NCBI GenBank assembly: GCA_944470555.2
Contig: OX104127.1
Span: forward strand, 137,658,786 to 137,722,785
Source: Heterobilharzia americana
Taxonomy: Eukaryota > Platyhelminthes > Trematoda > Strigeidida > Schistosomatidae
Direction: 5' to 3'
Length of the DNA: 64,000 bases
Positions 10,871 through 22,229 of this stretch are shown one piece after another. Within the stretch, counting starts at the first letter, position 1. Each line of letters opens with the position of its first letter. A program made the position numbers and the translations under genes. The notes beneath the pieces are model-generated. The model saw only the letters and a program-made list of their open reading frames with translations, searched no databases and was not told the origin of the DNA.

Positions 10871-12277
10871 AGTATAAAAACATTTTCCCCGTTATCTATG
10901 AATATGTGATAAGTGGGACAAGTGAAGATAAAATAACAGGAAGTATTTGCAGCAATAACAGTGGGGAGCTTACGAAAAAGTTTACCGAAACCTGTGAATA
11001 CACATACATTTTACACCGCATAAGCAGCAGTCAGAGTACCAAGTATGCATGCCTAATTTTCTCTTTTCTCGGTTTATTTCGACTTTTTGATGGATCAATG
11101 AATAAAAGTGAACACTAAGAAACATTTCATCGAATCGCTGGTCAATTGTTCATTTTCGAATAGTACTAAGTTATTCTAGTTCAGGTTATATAGATAATCC
11201 GACTATTTTCAAACCATCCACCAATTCAGACTAAATATTTTGATACATTATTGTTTTGACTACTTCGCATGATCAGTTCGCCAATGAGTGGGTTAAAACT
11301 GACTGGATTTTCCAGTTAAATTCATTTTATATTCATTTTCCAATCTACGTAGTATCGTTAACTCTTTTACTCGCAAATATAGTTTACAACTTAGCAGACG
11401 AGGTTATGCGTCGTATGTAGCTTTTCTCTTGGAAGTAAGGAAGTACCAGTTGAGAAGATAATATATATCATTGTAAGCGGTAGATGAAGACGAACAGACG
11501 GGTGAAAATTTGGCATCTCATCAGGGTGTAATACAAAAGGTTAGTCATTATTATGGTTAGGTTGTACACTGTATATTACTCCATAGATATTTCAACTGCT
11601 GGAAGAAAGGAATATATGAACTACAGACAGGCTTTATCGGCCGCATTATTTTGAAAGACATTCTACTCAAGACTCATTCTACAGTAGTGTTGCATAACTC
11701 AGCTGAAAAGATTTTACGAACGACACATTATTTCCGTATGACTCATGACTCAAAAATAACTACATGCTAAGTGAAATCAAGTAGTTCATTTTTAGATGGT
11801 GAAGCGTTGTGGACATGTAACTTAGATCTACATACGCTTGACTCAGATGATAGTTACATGCAAGGATAGTGAGTAATCGGTCTTTGACTTCTGCCATATG
11901 GAGACTGGAGAAAAGGCTACTGGTTAAAGAGTTGAAAGTATCTTATTCTGTGTTCAGTTCAAATGGTGACTCAGGCATTAGTAAGGCGTAGCGTGATGAG
12001 CGATATTCAGATAATGAGGAGTGTAGATAGTCGGAATCATGCATATATTTTGTCGTTATCATTTGAAGTAAGTGATATCAAGTTATGTCACTTTTCATGT
12101 CGCTATAACAATAGAGACAGAAGTTCGAAAATACACCTGAAAATCAATATCAATAGGGTAGTTAGTAACAAAACACCTCACTGAGTAGTTCAATCATACA
12201 TAACCTTGGTCTTATTAATCATATGAAATGACAACAACGGTTAATATGAAGGTATTCGCAAAAATATATTGACTAAC
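10871..12277. other. No confident feature
   Basis: COG5 intron 7. Short ORFs at 10906-11118 and 11963-12184 (+) lack recognisable domains. Confidence 0.4.
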
Positions 12278-12733
12278 CTGTAATTCCTGTAGATATTTCG
12301 ACTTACTGGATTCATTTGATGATACGTTTTGATGATCATACTCATTGTGCATCGTACTTAAAATTTCATCGATTGTTTTACCGATAGCTGAAAGTAATGG
12401 GTCTAAAATAGATGAGCACAAGTGATTCAAATGACTGGCAGTTGACTCAGAAATTAATTGCAATGGATTTTGAACTGTGGTAGTAGTAGATCCTGAAGAT
12501 TTGTGACTAGTTTGATTATCTTGTACTGATAATACATTCAAGTTATTCAATCGTTTACTAACAGTCAACTGTAAGTGCGTACCGAATTGGCATAAAAGAT
12601 TGACCAAGTAAATGTTGTTCTGTTGTTCAGATGTTTGACAATCAATTAATTGAGTTGAACTGGTACCAGTAGAAACTAAAGCTTCCACTTTTGTTGCAAA
12701 CAGAGCAATTAATTTATCCAGGTTACGACAAAC
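12278..12733 (-). CDS. COG5: COG5 exon 7
   Basis: 456 bp, 152 codons, phase 0 at both ends. VCRNLDKLIALFATKVEAL aligns with human KNVAKTIQLYSVKSEQLL; LLCQFGTHLQLTVSKRL with SLYKLHQSVTKAIHAL; LDPLLSAIGKTIDEILSTMH with [20 protein letters not shown]; and SKYLQELQ with CSLYMKELQ. A Ser/Thr/Asn-rich insert in the middle is longer than in vertebrates. The acceptor is TATACAG before GTT TGT CGT; the donor is CAG|GTTAGT (intron start 12277). Confidence 0.93.
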
Positions 12734-12779
12734 CTGTATATAACACAAAAGCATGCAAATATCAAACAGTATTTTATCA

Positions 12780-13189
12780 CGAGAAGTCTTCCATCATTTT
12801 AAACAAACCATTAATATCTACCACTAGAGAATTGGAGAACCCATATTTTATTGTTTGTTAAATCTAGAGTCTACAGAAAGGACATGGGTAAATATTAATT
12901 AGACTAAGTAGATCCTAATGTTATTATCATCGTCAAGCCTCACACTTTGTTGGTTTAATAGAGTGAATAGAATATGCCTTCTTGAAAAGAACACTGCGAT
13001 ATTCACAGACTTGTTTTTGATCAATAAAGAGGAATTGGTTAGGAAGGGAATTCATGACACATCTTTGACTTGCCAGATGGATATATAACAACAATTGAGG
13101 CGGTTTCTCCGTTTGCAACAAGAATTAAACATATCATTCACTCTTTCAATCATGCGTAGTATCAGAAAAATCTTGCTATCAATAAACAA
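12780..13189. other. No confident feature
   Basis: AT-rich intron 6 sequence of COG5; nothing recognised. Confidence 0.4.
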
Positions 13190-13435
13190 ATAAATGTCGA
13201 ACCTCGCATAGAAATCCATCAACTTAATATGCCATACTTACCAGTAGCATCCAATGAACAAGTGGATAGAAAAAGAAAGATATATTCAGGGCATACAAAA
13301 GTGTACCAGAGAGAGAACAAATAAAGATTAATAGCTATATTCAAGATTTTGGCGATGATATAGACTGTACACAAGTGCGTCACTGTGACCGATTTTTAGT
13401 CATCAAGAGCTTCCAAACATTCCCTTTTAACATCT
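13190..13435 (-). mobile_element. Family B 3'-tail-only fragment
   Basis: The minus-strand 3' UTR of family B: the plus strand shows the complement of the terminal motif (GTCGAACCTCGCA), an 'AGTGGATAGAAAAAGAAAGAT'-like stretch, and 'GATTTTTAGTCATCAAGAGC' near the end. Diverged. No coding part. Confidence 0.6.
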
Positions 13436-14329
13436 CGAGGAGAAAAGTTGATCAACCAACATCTCTCGGTTAACAGCCTCTGCCTTGACGTAGTGGTCAG
13501 ACTTGCATATCACAATGACACAAGGAGCTACATGAACTGGAACGCCTGTTCTCTCAAGGTTCTAACATGTCAGAAAAGTCTGTTGGATAGAGGTAAGACA
13601 AAAGGCAGTTATCCTTATAATGTAAATTGCTAAGCTATGATGAGGGTCTGAGGGTGAAGTCGTACTGTTGGCTGGGTGAGGGTGTGACAGCAGTAAGGCG
13701 TTCCCTTGGACGTTCATGCCACGTTCCCAGTCGGATGGGGTAATCTAAAAAAGGGCATATTCCCCCCTGCCTTGCAGTCTTTCAGTCCCCGTAGTAACGG
13801 TTTTCCTGGACAGCGTTAGAACGACTAAATAACAAACCAACAATCCTCAAAAAACGATGTGACAGATTTCAAACGTATATCCCATGGGCCCTGCGGGCAC
13901 GCAAATCTTTTACGTTTTCTCTTTCAGGTAGTCTGCAGGAACAACTTCCGCAATGTGAGCCACCGGCAAGTTTCAATTGCCAACACGCTTCTAGTAGCAC
14001 ACAATACCCGATCAAATATAGCCTCTTTACCTCCATCACCTTATTTGCCTTCACATCCTGATACCAAAATTAAGCTTTAAAAACTTGATTAACCTCTCAT
14101 GGTGCGACCACAGTCAATGATCGAAACCTCAGTCCTAGTTTCCTAAGACCCTTTTGTCAGATTCACATTGGACCTAGCAACTTTTTACCCCTATGACAAA
14201 TCGGAGAGTAGGCATCACTGTCCACAACTCCGGAATCTTGAGATATGGAGGTATGCTGTGTGTCTGAGACACGTAAACATAACCCGTGTGTGGTTATTAA
14301 ATCCAACCCACCTGGTGATAGTGAAGAAG

Positions 14330-14622
14330 CAACTCGACGAGAGAATGTTTATTACGAACAATTGGAATGGTAGTGGTTACATATGGTACTCCTTGCACTC
14401 ACGTAGCCATTTGCAAATATCTTCGTTTCCTCTCCGTTCCTGTCTTGATTTGCTCTTGACCGGCTCTTCATACACACTCTTATCAGCAGCATCCCCTGTA
14501 ATACGCCTGTGTTGTCCCCGCGTTGCTCTTGGCAGAAACCTTACCCATTGCCGGTAATTCCCTATGATTCCTGCCACCCTCCCCATATATACTACTTATA
14601 TCCGTTGTTATCAGCAACGCCC
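14330..14622 (-). repeat. 293-bp dispersed repeat, copy 1 (LTR-like features)
   Basis: Nearly identical to 30525-30817. Read on the minus strand it has a TATA-like stretch near its 5' end (ATATAAGTAGTATATATGG) and AATAAA close to its 3' end, as in a short LTR or SINE-like transcription unit. It sits within the 5' part of the family B element. The ORFs on either strand are not convincing. Confidence 0.75.
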
Positions 14623-15639
14623 AGTACAATAGTACTGAATCTTCAAAATTCACCATAAGAGTATCCGGAGACCCAATGGCTCTCGTGAATTCTTTAGTGT
14701 AGGCATAACATAGAACACAGCAGAAAGTGCGCTTCTTGACTGAACGGATCTGTAAAAACTATGAAGGATCATGAGACCAACCGATGTCTATTCGTAATCT
14801 CCGCCTACGTATCCATTGACTGTAGTTCCGATGATGCAAAGGATGAATTCTATGAGCTGTCAACTTTCCTACAGAAAGCAAAACGTTCAGATATAGTCAT
14901 GACGGTAGGCGACTTTAACACCCAAGTAGGAAAGCTGAGCCAGTTAGAAATGTATCTTGAGGGTATTTACGGAATCCCATGCCAACAAACCGACAACGGT
15001 GATCGACTGTAGCAATTTTGTTTCGATAATCACTTGCTTCTGGCAAGCAACAACTTTAGGCATAAAAAAAGACACTGTTTCACATGGCGTACGCTGAATT
15101 CTAACCAACGATGAACACAGGTAGATCACATAGACATCGTTGCGGACGACCGGTGAAAGATTGCCACTTTCTAGAGTACCTATTTGGATTCAAACCACGC
15201 GCTAGTACAGGCACATACGTCTGCGCCTTATTGGTCGCAGGAAACAGGGGAGAGTAAAGCCTGTCTATGGTCGATTGAAAGATGGGGATCCCAAGTACTT
15301 ATGCAAGGATTTAGGCATTTATCCGAATATAACAGCAATAAACATCCAAAAGAAATCTGGAATGATATTCAGTCTGCCGTTGAAATGGTGATAAAGACCG
15401 TCGGCGACCTACATCCGAAAGTTAGTAAACTTCAATGGATTTCCGCAACATCATAGGAACTGATTGATGTAAGAAGACTAATTCTGGCTAGCTTTGAATA
15501 CAGTGAAGAGCGGAAGCAACTTAAACGGAAACTGACCACTGATTCCGAGCAGTGGTAGGTGGCGAAAGCCAAAGAGATGGAAAAATCATCCGCATTAGGA
15601 AATATCTGGCAATTAATGGTTGACTAACTGACCAAAACG

Positions 15640-15880
15640 ACGTAGAACTTAGCACACACGTGCTCCGCCTCAAGTTCCCACACTTCACAATAGTTCACAA
15701 AGAACAGATGGACAGAAAAAGAGTGATATCAAAATAGACAAAGTAGTGAGAGAGAATAAACAATCTGAAGACAAAGTTAGTGCGAATATTCAAGCTTCAG
15801 ATGTCAAGGAATGAATACATCTGCGCCATTATGATCGATTTTCATCCAAGTAATTAAAAACCCCAGCGTCCATAGTTACC
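15640..15880 (-). mobile_element. Family B 3' tail nested in reverse in another family B copy
   Basis: The plus strand shows the complement of the terminal motif (ACGTAGAACTTAGCACACA), the AGATGGACAGAAAAAGAGTG stretch and 'TGAATACATCTGCGCCATTA'. Plus-oriented RT sequence continues on both sides, so this is a nested insertion. Confidence 0.7.
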
Positions 15881-17280
15881 TCACGCTTAATTGTAGTTAG
15901 AGAACAGCAAACTCGAGAAAACTAGGCAGGTTTCAGACCTGGTCCAGGGTGCATCGATCGGATTTTTACCTTCTAATAGGCTCTGGAACCCAGGCATACC
16001 TACTGTCACCGTTTCTACTTAACTTCATCATAGACTTACTAATGGATATAATCTAAGGTACGTCTGACTTCACAGGGATTGACCTACTCCCTGGTGTTCA
16101 TCTAGTTGAATTGGAATATGAAGAAAATATTGTCCTGCTAGATGATGCTGACAAAATACAGGTCTTGTGAACGCCTTAAGCGGAAATCTGATTATATTTG
16201 GCATACGTTTCGTACCAATGAAATGTAAAGTGGTGCTCTAGGACTGGTGTGCAACGAGTCCCAGCTTAATAATACGGAGTGAAGCGGGGGAATGTTGACC
16301 ACTTCACTTATTTGGGAAAGTTGTATCAGTCTGAACGGGTTGGTTGCTGACCGAATCCTAGCTGGGATACAGAAGGCTTGTCTGGTATTTCCATCTTGTG
16401 TCATCTTTGGTCTCAGCTAGATATCCGACTACCTTTCAGAAAACGAGTATGCTATGCTGAAGTCCATCCTTTCGTGCTATATGGGTGACATGGCCGTTAA
16501 AAGTAGAAGAAATGAAGGGACTGCAGAGTTTTTCCCATAGATATCTTCGCAGCATTGCTCGCATCTGGTGGAATTACCACGTGAGCAATGCTGAGTTCAG
16601 GAGAAGGGTACTAGGCAAGACAGGCAAGTCGATTCATGACGTTGTATACCTAACTTAACTGAGGTGGCTTACACATGTTGCGCTTGCCAAGCCGCTGCCT
16701 ATCTCGACGTGCCATGCTAAGAGGAGTTGAAATAGGTAAGAAGAGGGTTCAGGGTGGTCAGAATAAGACGTGAGAACAGTCCATGAAATCCCTGACTGTT
16801 GGTTTGAACTTTGTAGGCTAGCTGGCTGGGGTCCTTGAGATAATAGGAATCAGCAATTGAGGACTCTCGGTAACATGGCTGAAAATCAATCATAAAGGGG
16901 CAGATGTATTCAGTCACTGAAGTCTTTTAAAGCTTAACGGTTTTGATCAACCTTTATTTATAAATTCCTTTTTTACCCATACACCTATATCTACTTTGAT
17001 ATCAATCTTTTTCTATCCACTACTACATTGCTACTGTGACTTGTGGCAACTGGAAGCGATGCACCTGGGAGCGACGTTGCACGTTGGTCTTTTATGTCTG
17101 TCTACTTTCTACATGGCTGAGACCAATAGTCAGAGACTGGTAGGACTGGTATCACGTCTTGATCTGACTACCCTCAGTCTCTTTTCAACCTAATCGCATT
17201 TCAGCTCATATTGCACGCCGAGGTAAACAGTGACTCGATATGTGCAGCGCATGTTCAAACAAGGTTCTACGTTGATTTTG

Positions 17281-18060
17281 AGTGTCTGTTGTCATGTACA
17301 AGCCAGCTTAATCGCTGAAGGCTCATAACCTCATCGACTAAGTTGCCCTTCTTACTTAGTACCGTTTGCCTGACCTCTACGCTGCTCAAATGGTGATTAT
17401 AACCACACACGAGGAATGCTAATAATACACTTATGGTCAAATCCTGCAACCTCTTCTTATCTTCTGCTTTCAACAGCAATACTTCACAACTACATAAAAC
17501 GACACAGTGAACTAACGTGCAATACACTCATCCTTTTATTGGTCGATTACCCCGCCGGCACTAGAAATGGAGTACAGTGTACAATGTCTGAAGTTATCTT
17601 ACATTTCACAGATTCAAAATGCCCACCAAACACTTAGATTTCTGCTCAAGGCAGTCAGGAAAGCCTTCACTCTGTTAACCTCTTCGTGTGAGTACTCCAA
17701 AGCAACCAGGTGCCAACATGCGCGTGATTCAATCCTTGAGAAATCTAAGGTACCGACAAATATTTGCAATGGCACGTCCATAACAAAGTTAAACAGGAAT
17801 GATGACAGTGGATATCCTTGGCGGATACGAGTTGTTATCGTTACTTCAGACGACAACTCTTCAAAAACCCTTGCACTGTTGCATGACTTTGAGTAGAGGG
17901 CCCTGATTAGCATTACATACTTTTTCTGAACCCTTTCCACTATCAGACACTACCACAACACTTCTCTGTTGACATAGTCGAGTGTCACCTTTAGGGCAAG
18001 AAATATCGTATATATCTGTTGCCAATGTGAATGTCTGTCTAAACCCAATCAAAATTCAAA
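17281..18060 (-). mobile_element. RTE-like family B fragment (RT to C-terminus)
   Basis: Minus strand: RT motif B block RQGYPLSSFLFNFVMD at about 17860, with ALYSKS upstream, then the C-terminal block (CEVLLLKAEDKKRLQDL, SSVEVRQTVLSKKGNLVDEV, LQRLSWLVH) at 17527-17290. The catalytic YADD region is missing or mutated. Lies tail-to-tail with the plus-strand copy ending at about 17275. Confidence 0.75.
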
Positions 18061-18189
18061 GGTCCAATTGATACACTCTCTTTCAACTCTGAAGCTTGTC
18101 TAGTTTTCTTGAAATTGCTGTTCTCGTGCTCTAGTTAGCGTCGGATAACTATGGACCCTAGGACTCCGGACATGATGTCAGTATGATAG

Positions 18190-18400
18190 AAAAAAACAAC
18201 GTAGATCCTTGCACAGAAGTGCATCCGTTAAAATCACCACACTTTACAGCACCATGCACCAAACAAGTGGGTAGAGGAAGTGAAATCAAAGTAAACAAAG
18301 ATGGATGAGAGAAGGGATTTGAAAATTAAGGCTAGTGAAAGTGCTCAAACTTTAGAAAACGTCAAAGATCGAGTGTACATTTGCACCATTGGAGACAATG
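18190..18400 (-). mobile_element. Family B 3'-tail-only fragment
   Basis: Starts with the complement of the terminal motif (CAACGTAGATCCTTGCACA) and ends near 'TGCACCATTGGAGACAATG'. No coding part attached. Confidence 0.65.
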
Positions 18401-18964
18401 TTAGTCAAACTGACTCCCTGTATTTTTAACATATAAACTTCTTTCCTTTCTTATACACCAGAATGATCAGCAATCTAGACCACCCTTGATGGGACTACTT
18501 CTGATTCTCATCCACTAGTCAGCGCTGCCGTTACTCTACTCAGTAATTATCTACCTCCAATCTTGAAAGTTTCTGATGGCAAACCGTCAGATCCTGCTGC
18601 TTTGTACCCTTTCAGATTTGAAACAAGCTTCTCAGTTTTAGTCTGTAAGATGACCAAAGCTCAGGTCTCATTCGGTTGCCAGGTGGATGTTTGGCAACTA
18701 AAGCGTGGTAGTAGACCAGCTGAACTTTACAGCGTTCTAACCGACCATCATAATCTTGTTGTGAGTTTTTTTAATTGACCTAAATAACTGTTGATTATTA
18801 CCTTATGTTAATGCCTTTACCATCGCTCTGGCTCTTGTCACCCGCCACTGCTGGCAGTCACTACGAAGACTCTTGGCCAATTTAGGTCTAAACAGCTTTT
18901 ACTCATCGAAACAGTAATGTATGTTACATTCACGAAAACAATTTTAAGCAAAAGAGGAACTCAC

Positions 18965-19481
18965 TTTAAACAAAAGGTCATGATGAACAGTAGCATATGC
19001 TAATTCATTTACCGCTGTTTGCACAATATCATTCAATTCATTATTATCTGGTCCCGCTGTTGTAGATGTTGAAAAGGCTAAAGTTACTCTATCAAACAGA
19101 CGAGATACACTCCGGATAAATAAGCTGTTTCAAACGGTTGTAAAGCTCGAACTAAGCATGAAGGAAGTTCAGAGATATTTCGAACACCCGTTGCATATCG
19201 ATCAAACTCCTGATTTCCATTAAACTCATCAGACAGTGTATTGGTTACACGACGTCCTAAGTCCAGTATCAACTTTAACAGTTTAGGATATTCTCCTTCA
19301 AGAACTTCTTTTATTATTGGGGACTGGTTAGAAATACTAGAAAGTTTAGCAGCAAACTCATCTGATGCCCATCCAAGAAATCCTTCATTCTGTTCTAGAG
19401 CATTACGAAGAGCTGTGCGATTGCCATCCACTATTTTGTGAGACAGGAAGTCATTCACTGAAGAAAGATCCGTTTTATGTT
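18965..19481 (-). CDS. COG5: COG5 exon 6, with one-base frameshift
   Basis: Encodes EHKTDLSSVNDFLSHKIVDG through NALEQNEGFLGWASDEF and LEGEYPKLLKLILDLGRRV (human FEGEYPKLLRLYNDLWKRL) to LQPFETAYLS (human LQPYEAAYLS). The following SVSRLFDRVTLAF (human KSLSRLFDPINLVF) is in the next frame; the shift is at TCCGG, 19111-19115. Downstream the frame continues to ELAYATVHHDLLFK before GTGAGT. The exon is 517 bp, whereas 518 would restore phase between exons 5 and 7, so exactly one base is missing. Either a sequencing/assembly error or a damaging allele. Acceptor TTGATTATAG, start 19481. Confidence 0.92.
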
Positions 19482-19654
19482 CTATAATCAAAAATTCAAT
19501 CTAACGTTAGGAAAATTAAATAATGAGTATTGCTGCAGATACAGTGTGTTGTTATCTAGTTACATAAAAAAGTAAGCTTTATGTGACCATAACCACCTAT
19601 AGGCTTGATATTTATCGACTATCATTGTACAGTCACTGCCTTTGGACAAACAGA

Positions 19655-20350
19655 GAAAATCAACATAGAATCGCGCACACAAGTGTGCTGGCTCAGTTTG
19701 ACAGATTTCACAGTATTATACAAATAACAAGTGAATAAGAAAAGATTTCTACCAAAGTAGACAAAGGTGTATGAGAGAATAAACTATTTGAAGATAAAGG
19801 CTAGTATATATAATCAAACGTTAGAAGACGCCAAGGAGTGAATACATCAGCACCATTGTGACTAATTTTCAATCATGTCACCAAGAGTCAGCCCTCAACC
19901 ACTGATTATTTTTCGCTTCGGAGACCCCAGACAAGTGGTTTACACTTCAGTACACGGCTCAGACCAACAATCAGGGACTTTATCGACTAGTGTCACGTCT
20001 TGGTCTCGTTACCCTGACCCCTGATCAGACTTCCCGCAGCATGGGACATCGACACATGCAGTCACTCGGCATATGCACTACATGTTCGAGCCATCTCAGT
20101 CAACTAGGGGTCACAGTCTCACCAATCGACTTGTCGGTCTTGCCTAATACCCTTCTCCTGACCTCAACATTGCTCACGTGGTGATTCCACCAAACGCGAG
20201 CAATGATGAAAACTCTGTCTTCTACTTTTAACGTCTATATCCCACAGCTATACAACAAGATATAACGGACTGCAGCGCAGTGTACTCATCCTTTGATAGA
20301 TACCCGGGTATTTCGCCAACGCCATCAAGAAATGGCTGGATAGTTTCGTT
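19655..20350 (-). mobile_element. RTE-like family B fragment
   Basis: 3' terminal motif complement (ATCAACATAGAATCGCGCACA) at the low end; 3' UTR to about 19930; then complement of the C-terminal coding block (the minus strand reads near HVSNVEVRRRVLGKTDK around 20110-20190). 5'-truncated near 20350. Confidence 0.75.
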
Positions 20351-21339
20351 TTCAATGTTAGGTGTCATAGGTGTCTTTTGTTAACGATTAGCAGCATGGA
20401 ATGAGGTATGTGTTGAGGAACGTGAATTTCGATTGTTTCCCAACGGATATCACCACTTATTTATTTGTCTTAAACAAACCAATAATTATCTACACCAAAT
20501 TATTATTTATCAATTAAGCTAGTGATCACTTTTAGGGTTAGTAAAACACTTTTATATGAAAATAAATTTATCTACCTATTTAGATTATTTGATTTTACAG
20601 ATGCCATGATGTATTTAAGTCATTAAGTAGTGTATATAAGGGAAAATCAACGTGAATGGATGAGTTGCACCTAAGGCTACTCAGACAGCTTGCATCCAAT
20701 GTAGCTGACTGACAGATCCCTTTCCTAAAATTGCTTTTTATTGAAGCCACACTTCTATGTGAGTGGAAGAACATCATAGTTACATTTATCCACAAGACAG
20801 GTACTTGACAGCACTCATCAAAACACAGACCAGTAAGGATGACTAGTAATCAAGAAAGCCACTATGGTTCACTTAGAAAGCATCACTCTGTTGTCGTGTT
20901 CACAACATGCCTTCCTCAGAATTTTTTGCACGACAAACCTCAGTCAGAAAATGTTCGATTGCGTCTAAGATTCATAAGATAACTGTAGTTGTCAGTCATT
21001 TTTATTGATTTCACTAAAGTTTGACAAGGCACGTCATTCCACGTTGCTCACGAAAATGGAAAGCTTCAGAACCACTGGCAATCTACTTACTTAGATCGTT
21101 TAGTTTACTAATCGTAAGCGACAAAGAGTTAAGGTCAATGCATTCAACAGATAATTAGATAATTTCGTTTTCAATATTAAGTGTAACAAGTAATTCAATA
21201 GTGAAATAATCAAATGAATAGTTTATTAACTACCTCTTAGTTATATATATTCATTATTCAAGATAATAAAATACTATCTACTGTCGATCAAAAAAAAGAA
21301 CACCTTACGAATTGAGTGTGACACAATCAACATATATCA
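20351..21339. other. No confident feature
   Basis: COG5 intron 5. The 20860-21090 stretch (minus ORF 20595-20795 and flanks) may be old RT sequence ('FIDFTKV' plus strand near 21000), but it is too degraded to assign. Confidence 0.3.
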
Positions 21340-21707
21340 TTTCAGGGACTGACATCAGTTGAGAAACCATTGAAAACCTGGGAGTGCTGGACAGCTGTTT
21401 CATTCTAGTAGAGACGCCAACTGAAGATTTAGGTAGATAGTTGTGCTATATCACGAATTAACAGAAGTAGGAAACTGTGGATCATTGAACTCCGACCCGG
21501 TCGCTGAGTGTTTAATGTATACGCCATGAGATCTGAGGGTCTCGAAGCCTAATCCATGAGGGGGTTCATTACGGCGCACTGCTGGGGAGTCCCATACTAT
21601 GACGAGACAGCTATCTACTCCCTTCAAGGTTTTAATAGTTCTTCAACTGATGTCAGTCCGTGATGACTACTACCCTGAAATAAACAAAATCCCTACAAAC
21701 CCCTAAA

Positions 21708-21709
<2 letters not shown>
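21340..21709 (+). mobile_element. SINE of the second hammerhead-like type, degraded
   Basis: Matches 7940-8180 in layout: TGACATCAGTTGAGAAACCA, a tRNA-like part ('CCGGTCGCTGAGTGTTTAATG' region and a weak B-box near 21538), then the ribozyme-like segment at 21577-21640. Both core boxes are mutated there (CTGGGGA; GAGA). Followed directly by a TA microsatellite. Confidence 0.6.

Positions 21710-21755
<46 letters not shown>
21710..21755. repeat. (TA)n microsatellite
   Basis: About 23 uninterrupted TA units at the 3' end of the SINE. Confidence 0.98.
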
Positions 21756-21757
<2 letters not shown>

Positions 21758-21818
21758 AATGAAAAATTAGAACTTGCAAATAGATAATATCATAGACCAA
21801 ATCTACGAACACAAATAC

Positions 21819-22160
21819 CTTGACGACTGAGAGTTCCTTTAAAATTCGCAGATGAAAAAATTAGCAAAATAGAAGTGTATATCTCAGATTTCTTAGGATT
21901 CTGCCAATCAGTTAGCATTTCATGTATGAGTAATTCAGCTAAACTTGGATATAGTTCTGAAATGTTTTCATCTAAACGATGGATACTAGTCATGCAAACA
22001 TCACCACCACGTGTTTCACGCTGTTTCATTAAAGTGATACCAAGTAAACGACTGCGTGATATAAGCTGTTCCATTTTATCAATTGCACCATCTAAACTTG
22101 TCCAGACAGCAACGTGAAAAGCAGCAGCTTGACCACCAACCGCTGATAATGAGGCTCTAC
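21819..22160 (-). CDS. COG5: COG5 exon 5
   Basis: 342 bp, phase 1 at both ends. RASLSAVGGQAAAFHVAVW joins the G of exon 4 to match human [37 protein letters not shown] aligns with WTNMEKLMDHIYAVC. The later part (LMKQRETRGGDVCMTSIHRL) carries an insertion relative to human. Acceptor TTTCTTCAG before GTAGAGCC; donor CAAG|GTATTTG (intron start 21818). Confidence 0.92.
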
Positions 22161-22229
22161 CTGAAGAAATATTATTTTTTAAAAACATTATTTAGCAATT
22201 TTATAAAGAACACCATGTCAACCTGTAAG

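Larger units (their letters stand above)
14165..17275 (+). mobile_element. Long degenerate RTE-like family B element
   Basis: The order fits a non-LTR element: endonuclease near 14760-15000 (CLFVISAYVSIDCSSDDAKD then VGDFNTQVGKLS and TDNGDRL), a linker, RT traces near 15930-16060 (AGFRPGPGCIDR, LLSPFLLNFIID), then the C-terminal block at 16290-16900 (SLNGLVADRI, LRSIARIWWNYHVSNAEFRR). The 3' UTR reaches the terminal motif AGGTTCTACGTTGATTTT near 17262-17279. Many stops. Interrupted by a 293-bp repeat at 14330-14622 and a reversed family B tail at 15640-15880. The 5' limit is uncertain. Confidence 0.8.

Noticed and set aside
14377..14586. Minus ORF of 69 codons shared with 30572-30781
   Set aside because: It is only the 293-bp repeat read in one frame. 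Conservation reflects recent copying; no domain is visible.
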